Below are positions 49,022-62,286 of a DNA stretch of 64,000 bases, one piece after another. The DNA is from Monomorium pharaonis (Eukaryota; Arthropoda; Insecta; Hymenoptera; Formicidae). The first letter of the stretch is position 1; each line of letters starts with the position of its first letter. Location of the stretch: positions 23,272,996 through 23,336,995 of the forward strand of contig NC_050467.1 in NCBI RefSeq assembly GCF_013373865.1, read 5' to 3'. Made by a program: the position numbers and the translations under genes. The notes under the pieces are model-generated. The model was not told where the DNA came from. It was given only the letters and a program-made list of their open reading frames with translations, and did no database searches.

Positions 49022-51684
49022 CTGTTTATGCGGGTAGTACGGAGAACAAATATTGTGGATTCTCAATTCTCTAACGATGCGAATTAAAAAACGATTCGTC
49101 GTTAAAATAATGAATTGTACAAATGATATGGCAAGTTCATAAAGAATTGATAAGGAAATCTTAAGATACATTTTTATCATTAACTTCTGTGGTTGATCCG
49201 TGATAAACATTTGCTCAATATAAAAGTTTTAGATTTTGTAAAACAAACATACGCACAGAGAGAAAGATTTCATTAGATTTAATAAAATTTATTAATCAAA
49301 GCAAAGAAATATATATTCTTTGGAATAGTCGAACAAAACATCATATTTATTTGAAGAAACAAATATGATTATTTATTAATAATGTTGTTTGATTCAATGA
49401 ATCAATACTTTTTTTTAGTCACTAAAAGAATAATATTTTTTACGAAATGAGGTTAAAAAAGAAAACTATCTGAAAATGTTTGTACGTGAGCGCGAGCATT
49501 ACCGATGTAGTAATTTCTAGAGATATATGATGTTTACTGCTACATCAATGTCGCAAGCATAGGTGAATTTGGTCGGTGAAACCAACGTCGCCACTATTCC
49601 CTTGAGTTGCTTAAGTGATGTTAAAATTAGATAACGATGTTGAAGTTTCTGGACAAGATTAGACAGAAAAGTTTGGGAAGGCAGCCCGGAAAACCTCCCT
49701 GGTATGCAGAGAACGTTCGTAATTTGTCCCGAGTAAACAAGAGGGAAGGAAGACTTGTCCCGAACTTTAGCTTTTAGCTAAGGAGGACATAGGAATCTTT
49801 CAACATAGAAAACTTTCTTCGCGGAAGAGCACGGCGAGAAAATGGCGAACTATTTCCAAACGTTCAGTGGCAATTTATGGATCGCAAAATGGAGGTGAGA
49901 ATTGCAGTTAAGAAGAGAGCTAAAGGAGGACACGAACAAGAAATCGCTCGTCCGATGAAAACGGATCGGGAGGAAAAAAAAAAAGACTCGACTAGACTGG
50001 CCTTCCTCTAATCGGAGTCTCACGCACTTCGCGTTTATAATTACAGTTATTATTTTGCGCGCGGTTTAAGTAGTAAGAGTAAAGCGCGCCTACAATCGCG
50101 GATAGCCAACGACGGCGCGCAATTTACTGTCGTAGGTCGTCGCAGGCGTCGCGGACATTAAAATAACTCGTTTTCGGCGGTTTGCATGAAGAATCACGAT
50201 CGACATTACGTTGAAAGACGCGCGATGTATATTTGCGGCGGTTCGGCCGTCGAAGTTCCGCGTTCGGAATGCGATAAAAACGTCGCGGAGCGCTCGAACG
50301 GGGAAAACAGGTGGTTGGCGGATCGCTCATTTGTTCTCCCCTCCTGTCCGCCGATAACACTAGGGCTATCTCCCGGCTTGACCTCAGCCTCGGGAATCTC
50401 GCGGCGACGATTGCACCACCGAGCGCGGGGTCGAAGTTTGTCTGATCTCGAATAAAACACGCGCGACCCACGAAAGTCGAGGATCATTGGCCAGCGAGAA
50501 CGGCGAGATACGACTTTTGGATGTACTTGGAACCTCGCGCGATAATGTCGATATTCCGAAATAAAAATAGAGACGGACTTAAGATTGTTCTAATGCAGGA
50601 TGTAGGAATAGCACGGTTTCAACAAGCCCGAAAGAGTTAGCTTACACTGCATCATATACTACATGGTCGATACATAAATGTACATGAAAGCTCGATAACT
50701 TCGACTTCAAGAAGTTTCTTCCGAGTTATACATTATGAAATATAGCAGTACAGGTTCCTATCCACAATTTACGAGTGGAGTAAGTTCCGCCGTTTCGATT
50801 GAGCGACGCTACATTCTGATTGAAGTTATGAAATCTTGAAATGTTTGCACAAAATGTGTGCAGTTGTAAAGTACAGTTACATTGCGACGACACAACTACT
50901 CCGCGCGAGAAGAGAGAATAAAGGAAGAAGTTTCAAGATCACAATATGAAAATTTTATGAATATGAAAATTAAAATTAAAAATTACAATCCTATGCGATA
51001 TTATCTTTATTATTATGTTATTCCCAATATCGACGATGTATTCTTCGGAAATTCTGAGATACCTATCAAAATTAGAAATAAATTGTATAACTAATTATAA
51101 TGAGTCGTATTTGATATCTGTACAATTTTGCAAATCTATAACGTAGAAGAATCAGTAATCATTAAAATTTTTTCCTTTATGCGTCGCACTAATTTAACAC
51201 GCGGATTTCGATGACCACCGCATATTCGATCTGATATAATTATTCCTTCGCGTGTAAACGTTCCGCCGACATCAAGCGACGAGGACTCTCTTCCGCAGGA
51301 GTGCGATCAGCGTAAAAAAAAGGACGACTCCTGATTTATAGTGGTAATAACTCGGGCGTGCGAGTCACGGGTGAGGCGGACATCTGTTTGGATCCTATCT
51401 CTAAATTCTCGACACGGACAATCTCGGTGGCGACCACGGTAATGAGCACACAAGTGTTATACATGCGGATGAAGTGGACCGAGAAACGGACCGAGAACTT
51501 CAGAGGAAAATGCGGTCCTTTTGCTCACAGAAACAATAAATAAGTAAAAATTAAAGTATGCTAATTAAAAAAAATCACTTGTTGACCACGAACCAATTAA
51601 AAATTTATGAGACGACAAATACGTAAAACCACGAGATGCTCAACTTTTAAATAAACTTTGTTTTTATGGAAACTTAATTAGAAG

Positions 51685-51688
<4 letters not shown>

Positions 51689-51732
<44 letters not shown>
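51689..51732 (+). repeat. (GA)n microsatellite, 44 bp
   Basis: Longest perfect GA tract in the window, in an AT-rich setting. Confidence 0.98.
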
Positions 51733-51734
<2 letters not shown>

Positions 51735-54700
51735 AAATTTTCTTTTAATACTTTTCATGTTGGAAATAATGTTAGAAAAAACTGCGAAAATTAGACTTAA
51801 AAAAAGTTTTCCATCTTTTTTCAACAAGATTCTAGAATGCGCAGTAAATCAGCTACGCTGTTTAACATTCTTGAACAGTTAAATTATTTGCATTGAGCTA
51901 GAAAAGTATTCGCTATCTCCCCTTTTGTGAGTCTCGATTCCCTCTTGCAAATTCTATCAATTCTCTCGACGATTTAAAAGTCAACTAAGTCAAATTTGGA
52001 TCTCTTCCCGATTTCCATTAAACATTTTTATTTTTTGATAACCTTAGAAAACGAAAAGTATAATACATATTCAAAAAAGTTCCATTTATAATTAGCAGTT
52101 TTTAATTGACCGAATCTAATATAAGCCGCTAATTTCAAAAAATGTTTTCAATCTTACAATAATATTAATGTTTCAAATTTATGATAAGATCACTGTCGGT
52201 ACTACAATACCCATTATCATTCATTGCAGGTTCGGAAGATATTCCTAAGGGATCCGGTTCTTGTTGGCCAAAGAACAAATATATAATTTATAATTTATAT
52301 CATTGTAAGATAGATGATACACATTAATAATAGTTTCAATTGTGTTAAAGAATGATAAAATTACAAAAAAATAAGAAAATTGTTTAAAATTATACACATA
52401 TAAAAATATATCAAAAATATAAGTGAACCTCTACAATAATCATAACCTTGTGATCGATCTCACAAACGGTCTTATTGACTCTCTCCTCTTTTATCATCTT
52501 CACTATCCTCCACGGTCTTCTCGCCAGCGAGGCGCAAGTGATTCACTCGCGTGCGAGCAATCGTGCATCGAGGAAGGATCATAGACAAACGGTGTACGCA
52601 TGCCGTCGCTACAACGCCGTAAATAAATTACAGTCTCTCGGTTAACGCCGCGTATCCCGACATATGGTCGGGATTGTTTGCGCTAATTAATAACATCGTG
52701 CGTTCGCGAGATTGTGCGTACGTACGGCTTCCTCCTCGTACGTTTTCTCTGGTCTGCTATCGCTGATGAAACTCGACCTGCTCGTGTGCAGCCTCAGCAA
52801 AAAGACAACTCGCCGAGAATACTTGCCGGAACATCGCGAAATTATATTAAACTCCTTTTCGTTCCCGTTAAACTACGGCAACAAGTTAAAGTAGGCTAGG
52901 CCTATTTTTTTTTTATACACACTATAAAATATTATTCCGAGAGGTAACATAAATCTCATGACGGAGTGTATAATATACGAAAAGATACAGTGATGATAAA
53001 ACTCTCTAGTCTGGATTATTATATTACCGGTGTTTGCAGATCAAGTTCCACGAAATAACGAGCGATCGCGTAGCGTGTAATCAATTAACGCTCAGCACGT
53101 AATGATATGCTTGTTTGAAGTGGAGCCGGATTGTCCAAACACCGGATATGCGTCCAAACAAGGCTTATTTTACCATCGTTTATTGCAGAGTACAGAATGC
53201 TTTACGATGAATACGAAACGGGCACTTAACAGCCTTTACGCGAGCGCGCTGTAACGTGTATAGGATTTCGTGGCGTTGAAAAGTCACTCCGTGAGAGTTG
53301 ATAAATTTAAACGCAACACACACGAATTCCCAAGCGTGCGCTAGAAATAGTAAGCGAGGTGAAAACCGATGAGCACTTTTTGACAGCGGATGCCAAACAG
53401 TTTAGATAGAAGTAACCCTAACGAATTAAACATCATCACTCGTATTCATCGACAAAATAGAATTAAGAGAAATTAGACAGACAATAATATATTATAAAGC
53501 GCTAAGAATTAATCAAGAAAAAAGATTTCTTAAATATATTATGTAGGTAATTCAATAATATTAATAACTGCTTACTATGACTTAATTTAAGCTATTAAAT
53601 GATTGCCGAATGAAAAGATACAAATTAATTGCAAAGTTATATACGCCGAGATAACTTTAGTTCCATAATTCCGATCCCATTTCTTGAACAACTATCGCGT
53701 GACATACACGGTAAGCACATTACGAACATGTCGATATCAGTACTCGACGTACTCAAAAATACGCACGGTGGCAATCGAACCGTATCGATAGCGTTAATCC
53801 GGCCTATTTTTATGACGGTCGGATTTATGGAGGACACCACACATGTCTCTACGCGTGGCACGTCACGTGCAAATATTCCCCGATACAGGTGTGTACACAT
53901 ATGTACGTGCTTGCGGTGAGCCGCCGAACATATGTATGTAGGCAGCACATATGCGACGAGAGGCCGATCTAACCGAGGAGCGCGAAAATCCAGATAACAA
54001 AAGTGGCGTCGCGCGGTCTCGCGCGCGCGTCTATCGACGATACGCGGTGTAAGATCACCACCGTGCAGATGGTAGAGAGTACAACGGAGTTGCGCGCACA
54101 TCGCAAAAAGTAATCTCCCCACAGCGGGCAAAGAGCAGAAAATGACGCGTTCGCGTGTAAAACATCGGTGAACGGATGGGAAAGTTTACGGTAAATCGCG
54201 ATGATATTTCAAGCCGATACAAATCAGAAGGGCGTGGAGAATCGTCAACCGACAAGCACACCTGTGTTTATTAGCGAATTATTATATCCCGAGAAGTTGG
54301 CATAATAATTAAATAAATAAGGAATAAAAAAAGGGGATATTGTATAGATAAAATTTCTCTTTACGTTCATCGAACTGAATTAGCGAAATTTCGTGCTGCG
54401 AAATTAATAACCGCAAAACTAGCCGTGACGTGATCGACGGCACATGTCGCACCTCTGAATATATTGGGGAATTAAAACAAAATAATAGCGTTGCCCCGCA
54501 AAATGACATCCGCTGTCAGCGAAACATTCGATACACTGCAAAGTGGCAAAATAATCATGCGACTCGTCGGCTGAGTTGGCTAAAAACGATCAATGGATCG
54601 ATGACAAGAGGTCAGCGATATGTAATTTCAACACGAAGGCAAAATGAAACGATACAGAGTACGACGTAAAATAATCATTTCTGCTTACGATTATCATGCG

Positions 54701-57700
54701 TGGCCGCTATTAAATTCGCGATACTTCTTATCAATTATCAGTATTAATTTTTTTCTCTATCGGCACCTGTTATATGGGGCCACGCAATCTCTAAATTCTC
54801 TAATAACACGTTATCGGGTACTCTATGATGGCGACAAATCGATAAGATTTTACTTTTCCGCGGCTAATCGTTTAGCTAACTATAAGATAAATATAGTTCA
54901 ATTCTAAAATTTAGTTTCGTATTTTCAAGTAACGCGCAATCTATTAAATTCTCTACAAAATTTGCAACAAAACTACTGATTAAAATAATTTTCTTTAACT
55001 TGTGTTAATATAAAAATTATACAATCTTTAATTATATAAGAATACGTTCATGCATGATATTTGTATTGCATATGAAATGCCTCATTTAGAGGGAAATATC
55101 TAATAGACAGAGAATCTCTCGTATGAGGGTTGAAAATAGACTACAAAAATATACACGAAATTTCAGAGTATTCTCTTCACGGCGCGGAGCAAACCCGCCG
55201 CGAATAACTTTGCAAGTCGTTACCTAATCGCTCGAGCTGTTACGCAGTATCCCGCGGCAAGAGGCGTTAAACGTTCCGTTTGTTCGATGCACAGGAAGGA
55301 AAAGTAACGTTGCAAAAGGTACGAGCGGGTATCCTACGCTCATTGCCGGTTTATACGCCGGCGGTTCGGCAGCGCGCCGGCATAAAGGGCGTATTCATGC
55401 GACCGTTCCCCCGTAAAGTGTAATAAGCTAACCACTGTTTCCCGAGCGCCGAGGCCGCGGATCGCTCGGCCGAGAGAAACCAAATGCCAACAAATTAGGA
55501 TCTCTCCTGTGCTTCCTATCAGCGAGAGCTCGCCATTAGAGGTTACGAAGGGCTGCAGAAAAGCGTTACCGAAGATAAGCCGAACGTGTGCACGTAACGT
55601 GGAAGAGACTTGACTCGTCGGATCAAGCGCCGGAACCTGTTCGAGTCGACGAGCTAATGGGATAATTGACGTGGCGATGTAACTGTAACGTGAGGCAAGC
55701 TCTCCACGAGTGGCCGAGAAACTACCGTGACAAACATACGTAAACGTGCGATATTTTACAAGAGGGACGAAGTTTATCTGACGAACTATTTCAAGCCATT
55801 TTAAGATTTGTTAACGTCGATAAAGCCAATTTGACGAATGAATCGAATGGGAGATCGCCTAGTTGCGTTAAATTCAAATAAAACTGCTTATCGTTGAAGG
55901 AATCGGAACACCGTTATCAGTAATACCTTTATCTTAGGTAAGCAAGAATATCTGTGAAAAGATATATTTCCTGTTTGCGTTAGATGCATTAAAAGTACGT
56001 ACGCAAGGTGTGCTGCGAGGAGCTGTTTCTCAATGCGACCTGCGTTCGTCACTACCGCAGAGTGGTGTTCTCGCGTGAGTGTTTGGAAAGTAAACGACGT
56101 ATAATTAATTGTAAGAGTGCGCCCGAGCCGATGCCTTGAGAATCATTATTGTTGGATTATGCTAACGATTTTGTCGCGACCGAGAGAGGCCGGATTGCGA
56201 AAAGTGCCGAGATCTCGCACGAGAGCTCGCATAGACGTATCTCTACGCCAAGGTGGCTGCCTTGCCGTAGGCGAGAAAGTATCCTGACCGCATGCATGTA
56301 GTATGCACGTAGCATCGAGGCTGCGTGTAGCGCACGCACGCTGTGAGAATGTAGCGAGACACGTTCGACGTTCTATACATATATGTACATACATACGCGA
56401 GCCGCGTATTTTAATCTTTGCCCCTTTAACCCCTTCACTTTAAGACATTACGGCGCCATTAAATGTTTTCACTTGGTTTATACTATTTGACTCTTCAAAA
56501 ATAAAACGTACTTTCACTGACTTACGGCCGAGGCACGTCGGTCGTTTTAACCTTAATGATATAGAGAATTGATTGTTAATAATGTAAAGGAGGAGTACAT
56601 AAAAACTTAATCGGCGTTCCCACGGGAATCTCAGAAATGGCAAAGTATGAAACATGCCCCCAAGTAAAATTAAGATTCAGAAACTAATATGTTGGGAAGA
56701 TTAATTTCCGATGTTAATGATATGCTCTAAATTTTTGTCTAGTGTTGCACGTAAAAAAAATATATAAACCATGTGTCATTTGCGAGTTCAAAATTGAATA
56801 ATAAAGATTTAAATTTAACTAAGGTATGGACATCAATTGTGCACGTTTGTTTTCGTAGCTACGAAGAAAATGCTTTATTTTGATCCACGTATAATGACGT
56901 ATATAATACACCCGCATTTATATAGAGGCGCATAATTCTCGCACACGCAATATAGCTGCAATAACGACAAAATAACATAACGGAATGTTACGTGATGCGT
57001 GTAATGGGGCGTCGCACTCAGAATTACGCGCGCCGATGGTATCTGATAGATTTTCACACGCAAAGCCCCGTGTTAACATCCACGCGGATGCATTAGCGAT
57101 AAAGCAATAGCGAGTATGATAATCTGTAATACGAGCGAGCCGTACATTTTCGCGCCGTTGTGTCGCGCATAAATGTCCGATGTCATATACAACGGGCAAT
57201 ATATCTTCGGCGCGAATCAGCCGTGGAAGCCGATGTTAGCGAATAAGCGAGCGCGTGCGAACGCGAAAACCTAAACCCTCCAATTTATGGACTGAACGCC
57301 AAAGAGCCTGGGATGAACCCGAATGCGTGTACGTGTGCCTCGCGCACACTTAGGTTATTTTCGCCTATAAACTCCATTGCGCCGACGACATTGCCGGTGA
57401 ACGTTTATCGAGCGATATCACGCTTGCGTCGCGATGTCGACGATGGCTCAACTCCTTCGTGCATAGGAATACCGTGGAATGCATGTTCCTCACGTGCGCC
57501 ATAACTGCGCGAATAAACGACATTATCCAACCGTGTAGGAGAAACTTTTGTGTTATAACTTACTATCTGTATACTTGCTGTTGAGATGAACAGAAAACCT
57601 TCGGTAATTTAACTGTAATATTATCTACTAATTATGTTTTATTTCCATTTATGTCATATAGTAAGAATTGATTAAGATTTTTCTTTCTACGTATCGATAA

Positions 57701-58520
57701 ATTTATTGTAGACTGTCCCCCTTTTCTATTAAATTATGAATTTTGTTATTTTATATATTTATTCTTAAAAAATTCATTTCGAAGTAAACCTATTCTACAA
57801 TATGTTTACCATACTCTTTGCATATTCTCTTCAAGGAAAGATAGCCGTTACTTGAAAGAGGAAAATTAAGAAATGAAGAACCGTTTTTCTTAGCATGAGA
57901 AGAAATTTTTCTGTGTGTGTATTTATCGCTCAAATTTAATCGATTCGATCTTCTGCGAGAGAAGCTCCTGTAACTTTAAACCGATAACTTTGCGGGGTCA
58001 TACCCATATAGCGATTCGCATGTACACGGATGCATCGGTGTGTGCGTGCCGCAGAGGTAGTAGGCCAGCACCATATACGGATCCTTCGTACCGTAGACCG
58101 CGGAGAGGAGAGGCTGCTCTGGCCATCGCTCAGGCCAAAAGAGAGAAACGCGAGGACCGGTACAGGTTCGCGTTTGGTCGTGCGACGTTCGTGGTGTCCT
58201 ATATGCGAGAAGCGGCGTCAGCCTATTAAGGAGCAACCTTCTTCGAAAATCAGAAAATGCGATGCTTTCAAATTTCTTTTTAATTTCCTCATTAAACAGC
58301 GTGCCAATTGCAAGAAACGGAATCATTCCTGGTGTGTAATCTAGACTGCACATATTATACAGAAAATACAAACAAGACAAGAGTAATGGTTATAATAATA
58401 AATATAAATGATATAATAATAGATCATGATAATATATGATATAATAATATAGATAATTCGAAGACACTATTAATCATAAGATCAACAATCATAATATCAA
58501 ATGCCAACTTATCTCATTAA

Positions 58521-58525
<5 letters not shown>

Positions 58526-58565
<40 letters not shown>
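58526..58565 (-). repeat. (CT)n microsatellite, 40 bp
   Basis: Perfect CT alternation just after an AT-rich block (58,381-58,460) with repeated ATGATATAATAATA motifs. Confidence 0.98.
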
Positions 58566-58568
<3 letters not shown>

Positions 58569-61500
58569 CTAAGAAAAGAATGATAAAAGAGCAAGAGTTA
58601 TCGATTTAATAACAGCCTTATTCAAGATAGCAAGATGTGTTAAGTTACTTTAGATTATTATACTCTACGGATACTATCACGGATCTTATTGATCATCAAT
58701 CGAAACCTCAGGTCTAACGAGAATTAACCAAGCACTGATTCCAGCAAATTGATGAGTTGAGAACGAAACGAAGAAAGGAAAAAAAACCGCGAAAATGCCT
58801 CACGTATGAAAAGATTTTCTGTTTCATTTTCGTCCCTTTTCTCGTCGCCGGCGCGTGCGCGCAACCTCTGCCAGATGCAAATCACGTGTGTCCCGTTTAC
58901 CGGTCTCCTCATCTCCTTTGTCCCCTTCCATTTCTTCCTCTGTGGTCCACACGTTCGACCTTCGAAAATTTAAATCGCAGACTCCCTCGCGCGCGTACAC
59001 AGCCGAAACATTGGACGCGCTTGAGGATGTGGGTGAACCCCGAAAACTGGTTTCTGGCCCTTCTTCTGCTTTTTTGACGCCTCGACAAATCGAAAGAGGC
59101 GAACCGGAATCGAGATGTCATTACGAACGTTCTGTCGTGGCGAATGATAACGAGCAAAGTCTCACAACTTGAGATAAGATATTGCGGAAGATATTATTCC
59201 GAGAAGAAGATTTCGACGATGATTATCTCGACGTTTTATAAACTTCTTCGGAAAATTTATTATTTACTCGATTTAAATATACCTCTTGATATAGTTACAT
59301 AACATGTCTCACGATAATTAATACGAGTTTGATAACAAAAGGTATCTTTTTCTTGAATAAAATGTTTAATTAGGTCCTAACACCTAATTATGTTGATTCC
59401 GTTAGAAACCGGACGAAATTAATGTAACACGATTCTGAGCCTTCATCGTCCGCGTTTCATTAACACACGTATCAATTTCTGTGTGTGAGAAACTAATATA
59501 TTGTATCCGTTAGATTTACGAAACTTAAGACACCGTAAATATAAAACGTTCAGCGTCGAGCGTGAGATAGATCTAAAAGGATCTAAATCCGTATGAGTAA
59601 TCGGAGCCGCGATAAACGAGCATTCTGCAAAGAGTTTTCGAGTCTCGTACGGCCGCGGGAAACGATTTACGAGCGTTCGGAGGGAAGCGTGACCGAACAA
59701 CGACGATTTCGTCGTGCATAAACATGCTGCGGGTGACGTTCAGGCTGAAAATCCGATAATAGATTCCGCTATGCGTTCGTGTGCGTGAAAAACCTCTGAC
59801 GAAAAATAGGCATTTCTCGCGATAATCTCAGACTGCCTGGTTTAGGCAGTCGTTGCCCGACGTTAAACCGACATAACGCAGCATCCATCTCTTCCTCGTG
59901 GAGACTGAATGCACTCATCTCTCGTAAACGATAAGCGATATTTTCGACCCTGGCTCAGACTGGCGCCGGCAACGCTACTGAAAGTCATCCCATGGAGTTT
60001 TTAGGATTGCTGTGCAGCAAAATGATTTTAGAGACAAAAGTAATGCCTCTTGTTAATGACCTGAGTATAAGATGACCTGCTTCGAAAATTGAAAATAGGA
60101 AAAGATTCCTACAGAGATCGAACGGTAACCAAAACTTTACTCGAGGTTCGTATTATACAGGGAACTTTGCCTAGCGATCGCTCGATGGTCTTCCGTTTGC
60201 TATTGTTACAGAATTTCAATGAGTCCGTGGTAGACTTTTCAACCTTCAGGGATACTATTTGAGAGAATGGTTCTTTCTAACATTGAAACGCTTTTACATT
60301 GCAAGGTGTTTTTAAATATTATCACAAACGCTACGCTAAGAAATTTGAAAACTGTAAGGGAATTCGAAATTAGCTTGGTTATTCAGACAGCCTTAATAAA
60401 ATCCCTTAGTTTATCTTCTTTTTCTTTTCTTAAATAAATAAGAACACATTTACCTGATAGAAAAGTTTAGTTCCAAGAAGTTGGAACAACCGGCCCTAAG
60501 ACAATTCAATTTCTCTTATTATTACATATTTCGTATGTAAATTTCTTTTAGGCAATTGTAACAAAAATAGCAAATATACAATCAAGAAAAATATTAAAAT
60601 CTCATTATCTATCGTTTTTGTCTTAGAAAATTAAATTGTTTCGTTTCTCTCGGAAAAGAAAAACCGGATTTTTGTCCAAGAATTGACAGTGATCGTTAGG
60701 ATACTTGTGCTACAAGAAAATTGTGATACACCGAACGGAAATAAATGCAGACGATAGCCGCAAAACGCACAAAAATCAAGCAACGATAAAATTACAGTGA
60801 TTATATTCACTGGTTGATGTGTTCCGAGATGATGAGATTTTTTTTTTTTCAACGAGCCTCTTTCACCCTGTTTCATTTACACGCGATTTTCGGAAGACGC
60901 GCACAATCTGTACAACGTTTTACGATCTCTCCTTCCCCTTCTTCCTCCCGTCAGGATCACGCGGCGAAGATAGTTAAGCAGCGTTTTTAAGCTTTCGATC
61001 TGCATCCGACAACCCTCGACAATGGTTGACCGTGGGGTTCCTGAACGGCGAGGAGATTTCGCGCCGCTCGAGCCCTCCTTCTCGACAAAAAGCGGCCCTT
61101 CGGTAAGGTCTGGATATCGTCTTGCGGACCGAGACCGCATTGGCGTAGACGCCGCAAAAGGTCACGAACACTAAATCACGTTGTAACAGCCCGGTCGATA
61201 TCGATACTGTCCGAAAACGATTTCGACCAAAAGTTTATAGCTCACCTTCAAAAAAGAATCGATTCATATCTTTATGATGTTTTCTCCTTTATGATAACCC
61301 TTTACTGTATAAGTTGAAAGATATTATTAGATTCTAGACAACCAAACATCGAAGCACAACATGAAAACTTATAGGTGTTCAAATTTTATACCGTTTCAAT
61401 TGCTCCATATGTTGAAAACGATAATACCATTTATATAACGATTATTCAGATACTAATATACCGTTACATAGAAAGAACGTTAGATTAATACCGTTATAAA

Positions 61501-62230
61501 TTTATTTTTTATCTTTAGGTCACAAATTGCTACTGTTGGTTCTCGTCTCAAGAGATATGAATCAAGGACACGCCATCGTTTACCCAAGTTTTCAAACTTT
61601 TTTAAAAATCAAGAATAAAATTTGTAGATTTAACGTAACGCATAATTATCGCTTGACGAGATATTTTTGCAACTGATGTTTTTTTCCACGAATAAATATA
61701 TTAGCATCGTGATAGTGAGCGGGATTAACATCGGAACGAGCAAGAGCGTCAGTTTTAAATTTACATGACACGACGGTATTTGAGCCAACACTCAAATATA
61801 AGATTCGTCGCCACCCTGGGGAATATAATACCAACTCTTCACGATACCGGCTTCTCTTTGATCGTCTCGAATTCGTCGTTCCGTCAGTGCGGACGCGTGT
61901 CTAATCTGAACGGGGTAGATAAAACTTTACGCAAGAGAGCACGAAAAGCTCACCGTGCTCTGCTTCGAGGATTTCGAGAAACCCGAGATATTTTCCTCGG
62001 CCTCGAGGAAACACAGCGGGTTGTAATTACGACCGTCCAACGAGCCGAGTTAGGCTCGACCGGGAATTAAGGCTACACCGAGTATAATTCTGTAGTCATA
62101 ATTTTTAATCGCACAATTTTAAGACATGAAAAAATAAATGTAAATGAATATAAAAATAAAAAAAGATTATTGTACTAATTAACATCGTTAAAGGCCGGCT
62201 GTTTCAACTTCTTGATAAATTTACCTCAGA

Positions 62231-62286
62231 TACACAGAGAAAAATGTTAAACAAATAAGAGTTATTTAAACTTCAATTTCTGTGTA
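62231..62286. repeat. Imperfect fold-back repeat, about 56 bp
   Basis: TACACAGAGAAAAATG at one end faces ...CAATTTCTGTGTA at the other, and inner AAATAA and TTATTT pair around GAG. The arms pair at roughly three quarters of positions. The ACACAGAGAAA-like end resembles the start of the possible MITE at 48,215, but this is not proof of kinship. Confidence 0.5.

Noticed and set aside
53637..54131. 164-codon minus-strand open frame
   Set aside because: Cys/His/Arg-rich without spacing typical of zinc fingers; no domain seen.
58054..58063. GAGGTAGTAG, similar to the let-7 start
   Set aside because: The following bases differ from let-7 and there is no opposite arm within 100 bp to form a precursor hairpin.
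58030..58229. Protein-like segments on both strands (GEAALAIAQAKREKRE on plus; KDPYMVLAYYLC on minus)
   Set aside because: Only one strand could code, neither has a good donor, and no family is recognised.
58757..59172. Frames with a signal-peptide-like segment (FCFIFVPFLVAGACA) and a polar continuation in another frame
   Set aside because: The hydrophobic and the plausible polar parts lie in different frames without a splice site between them.
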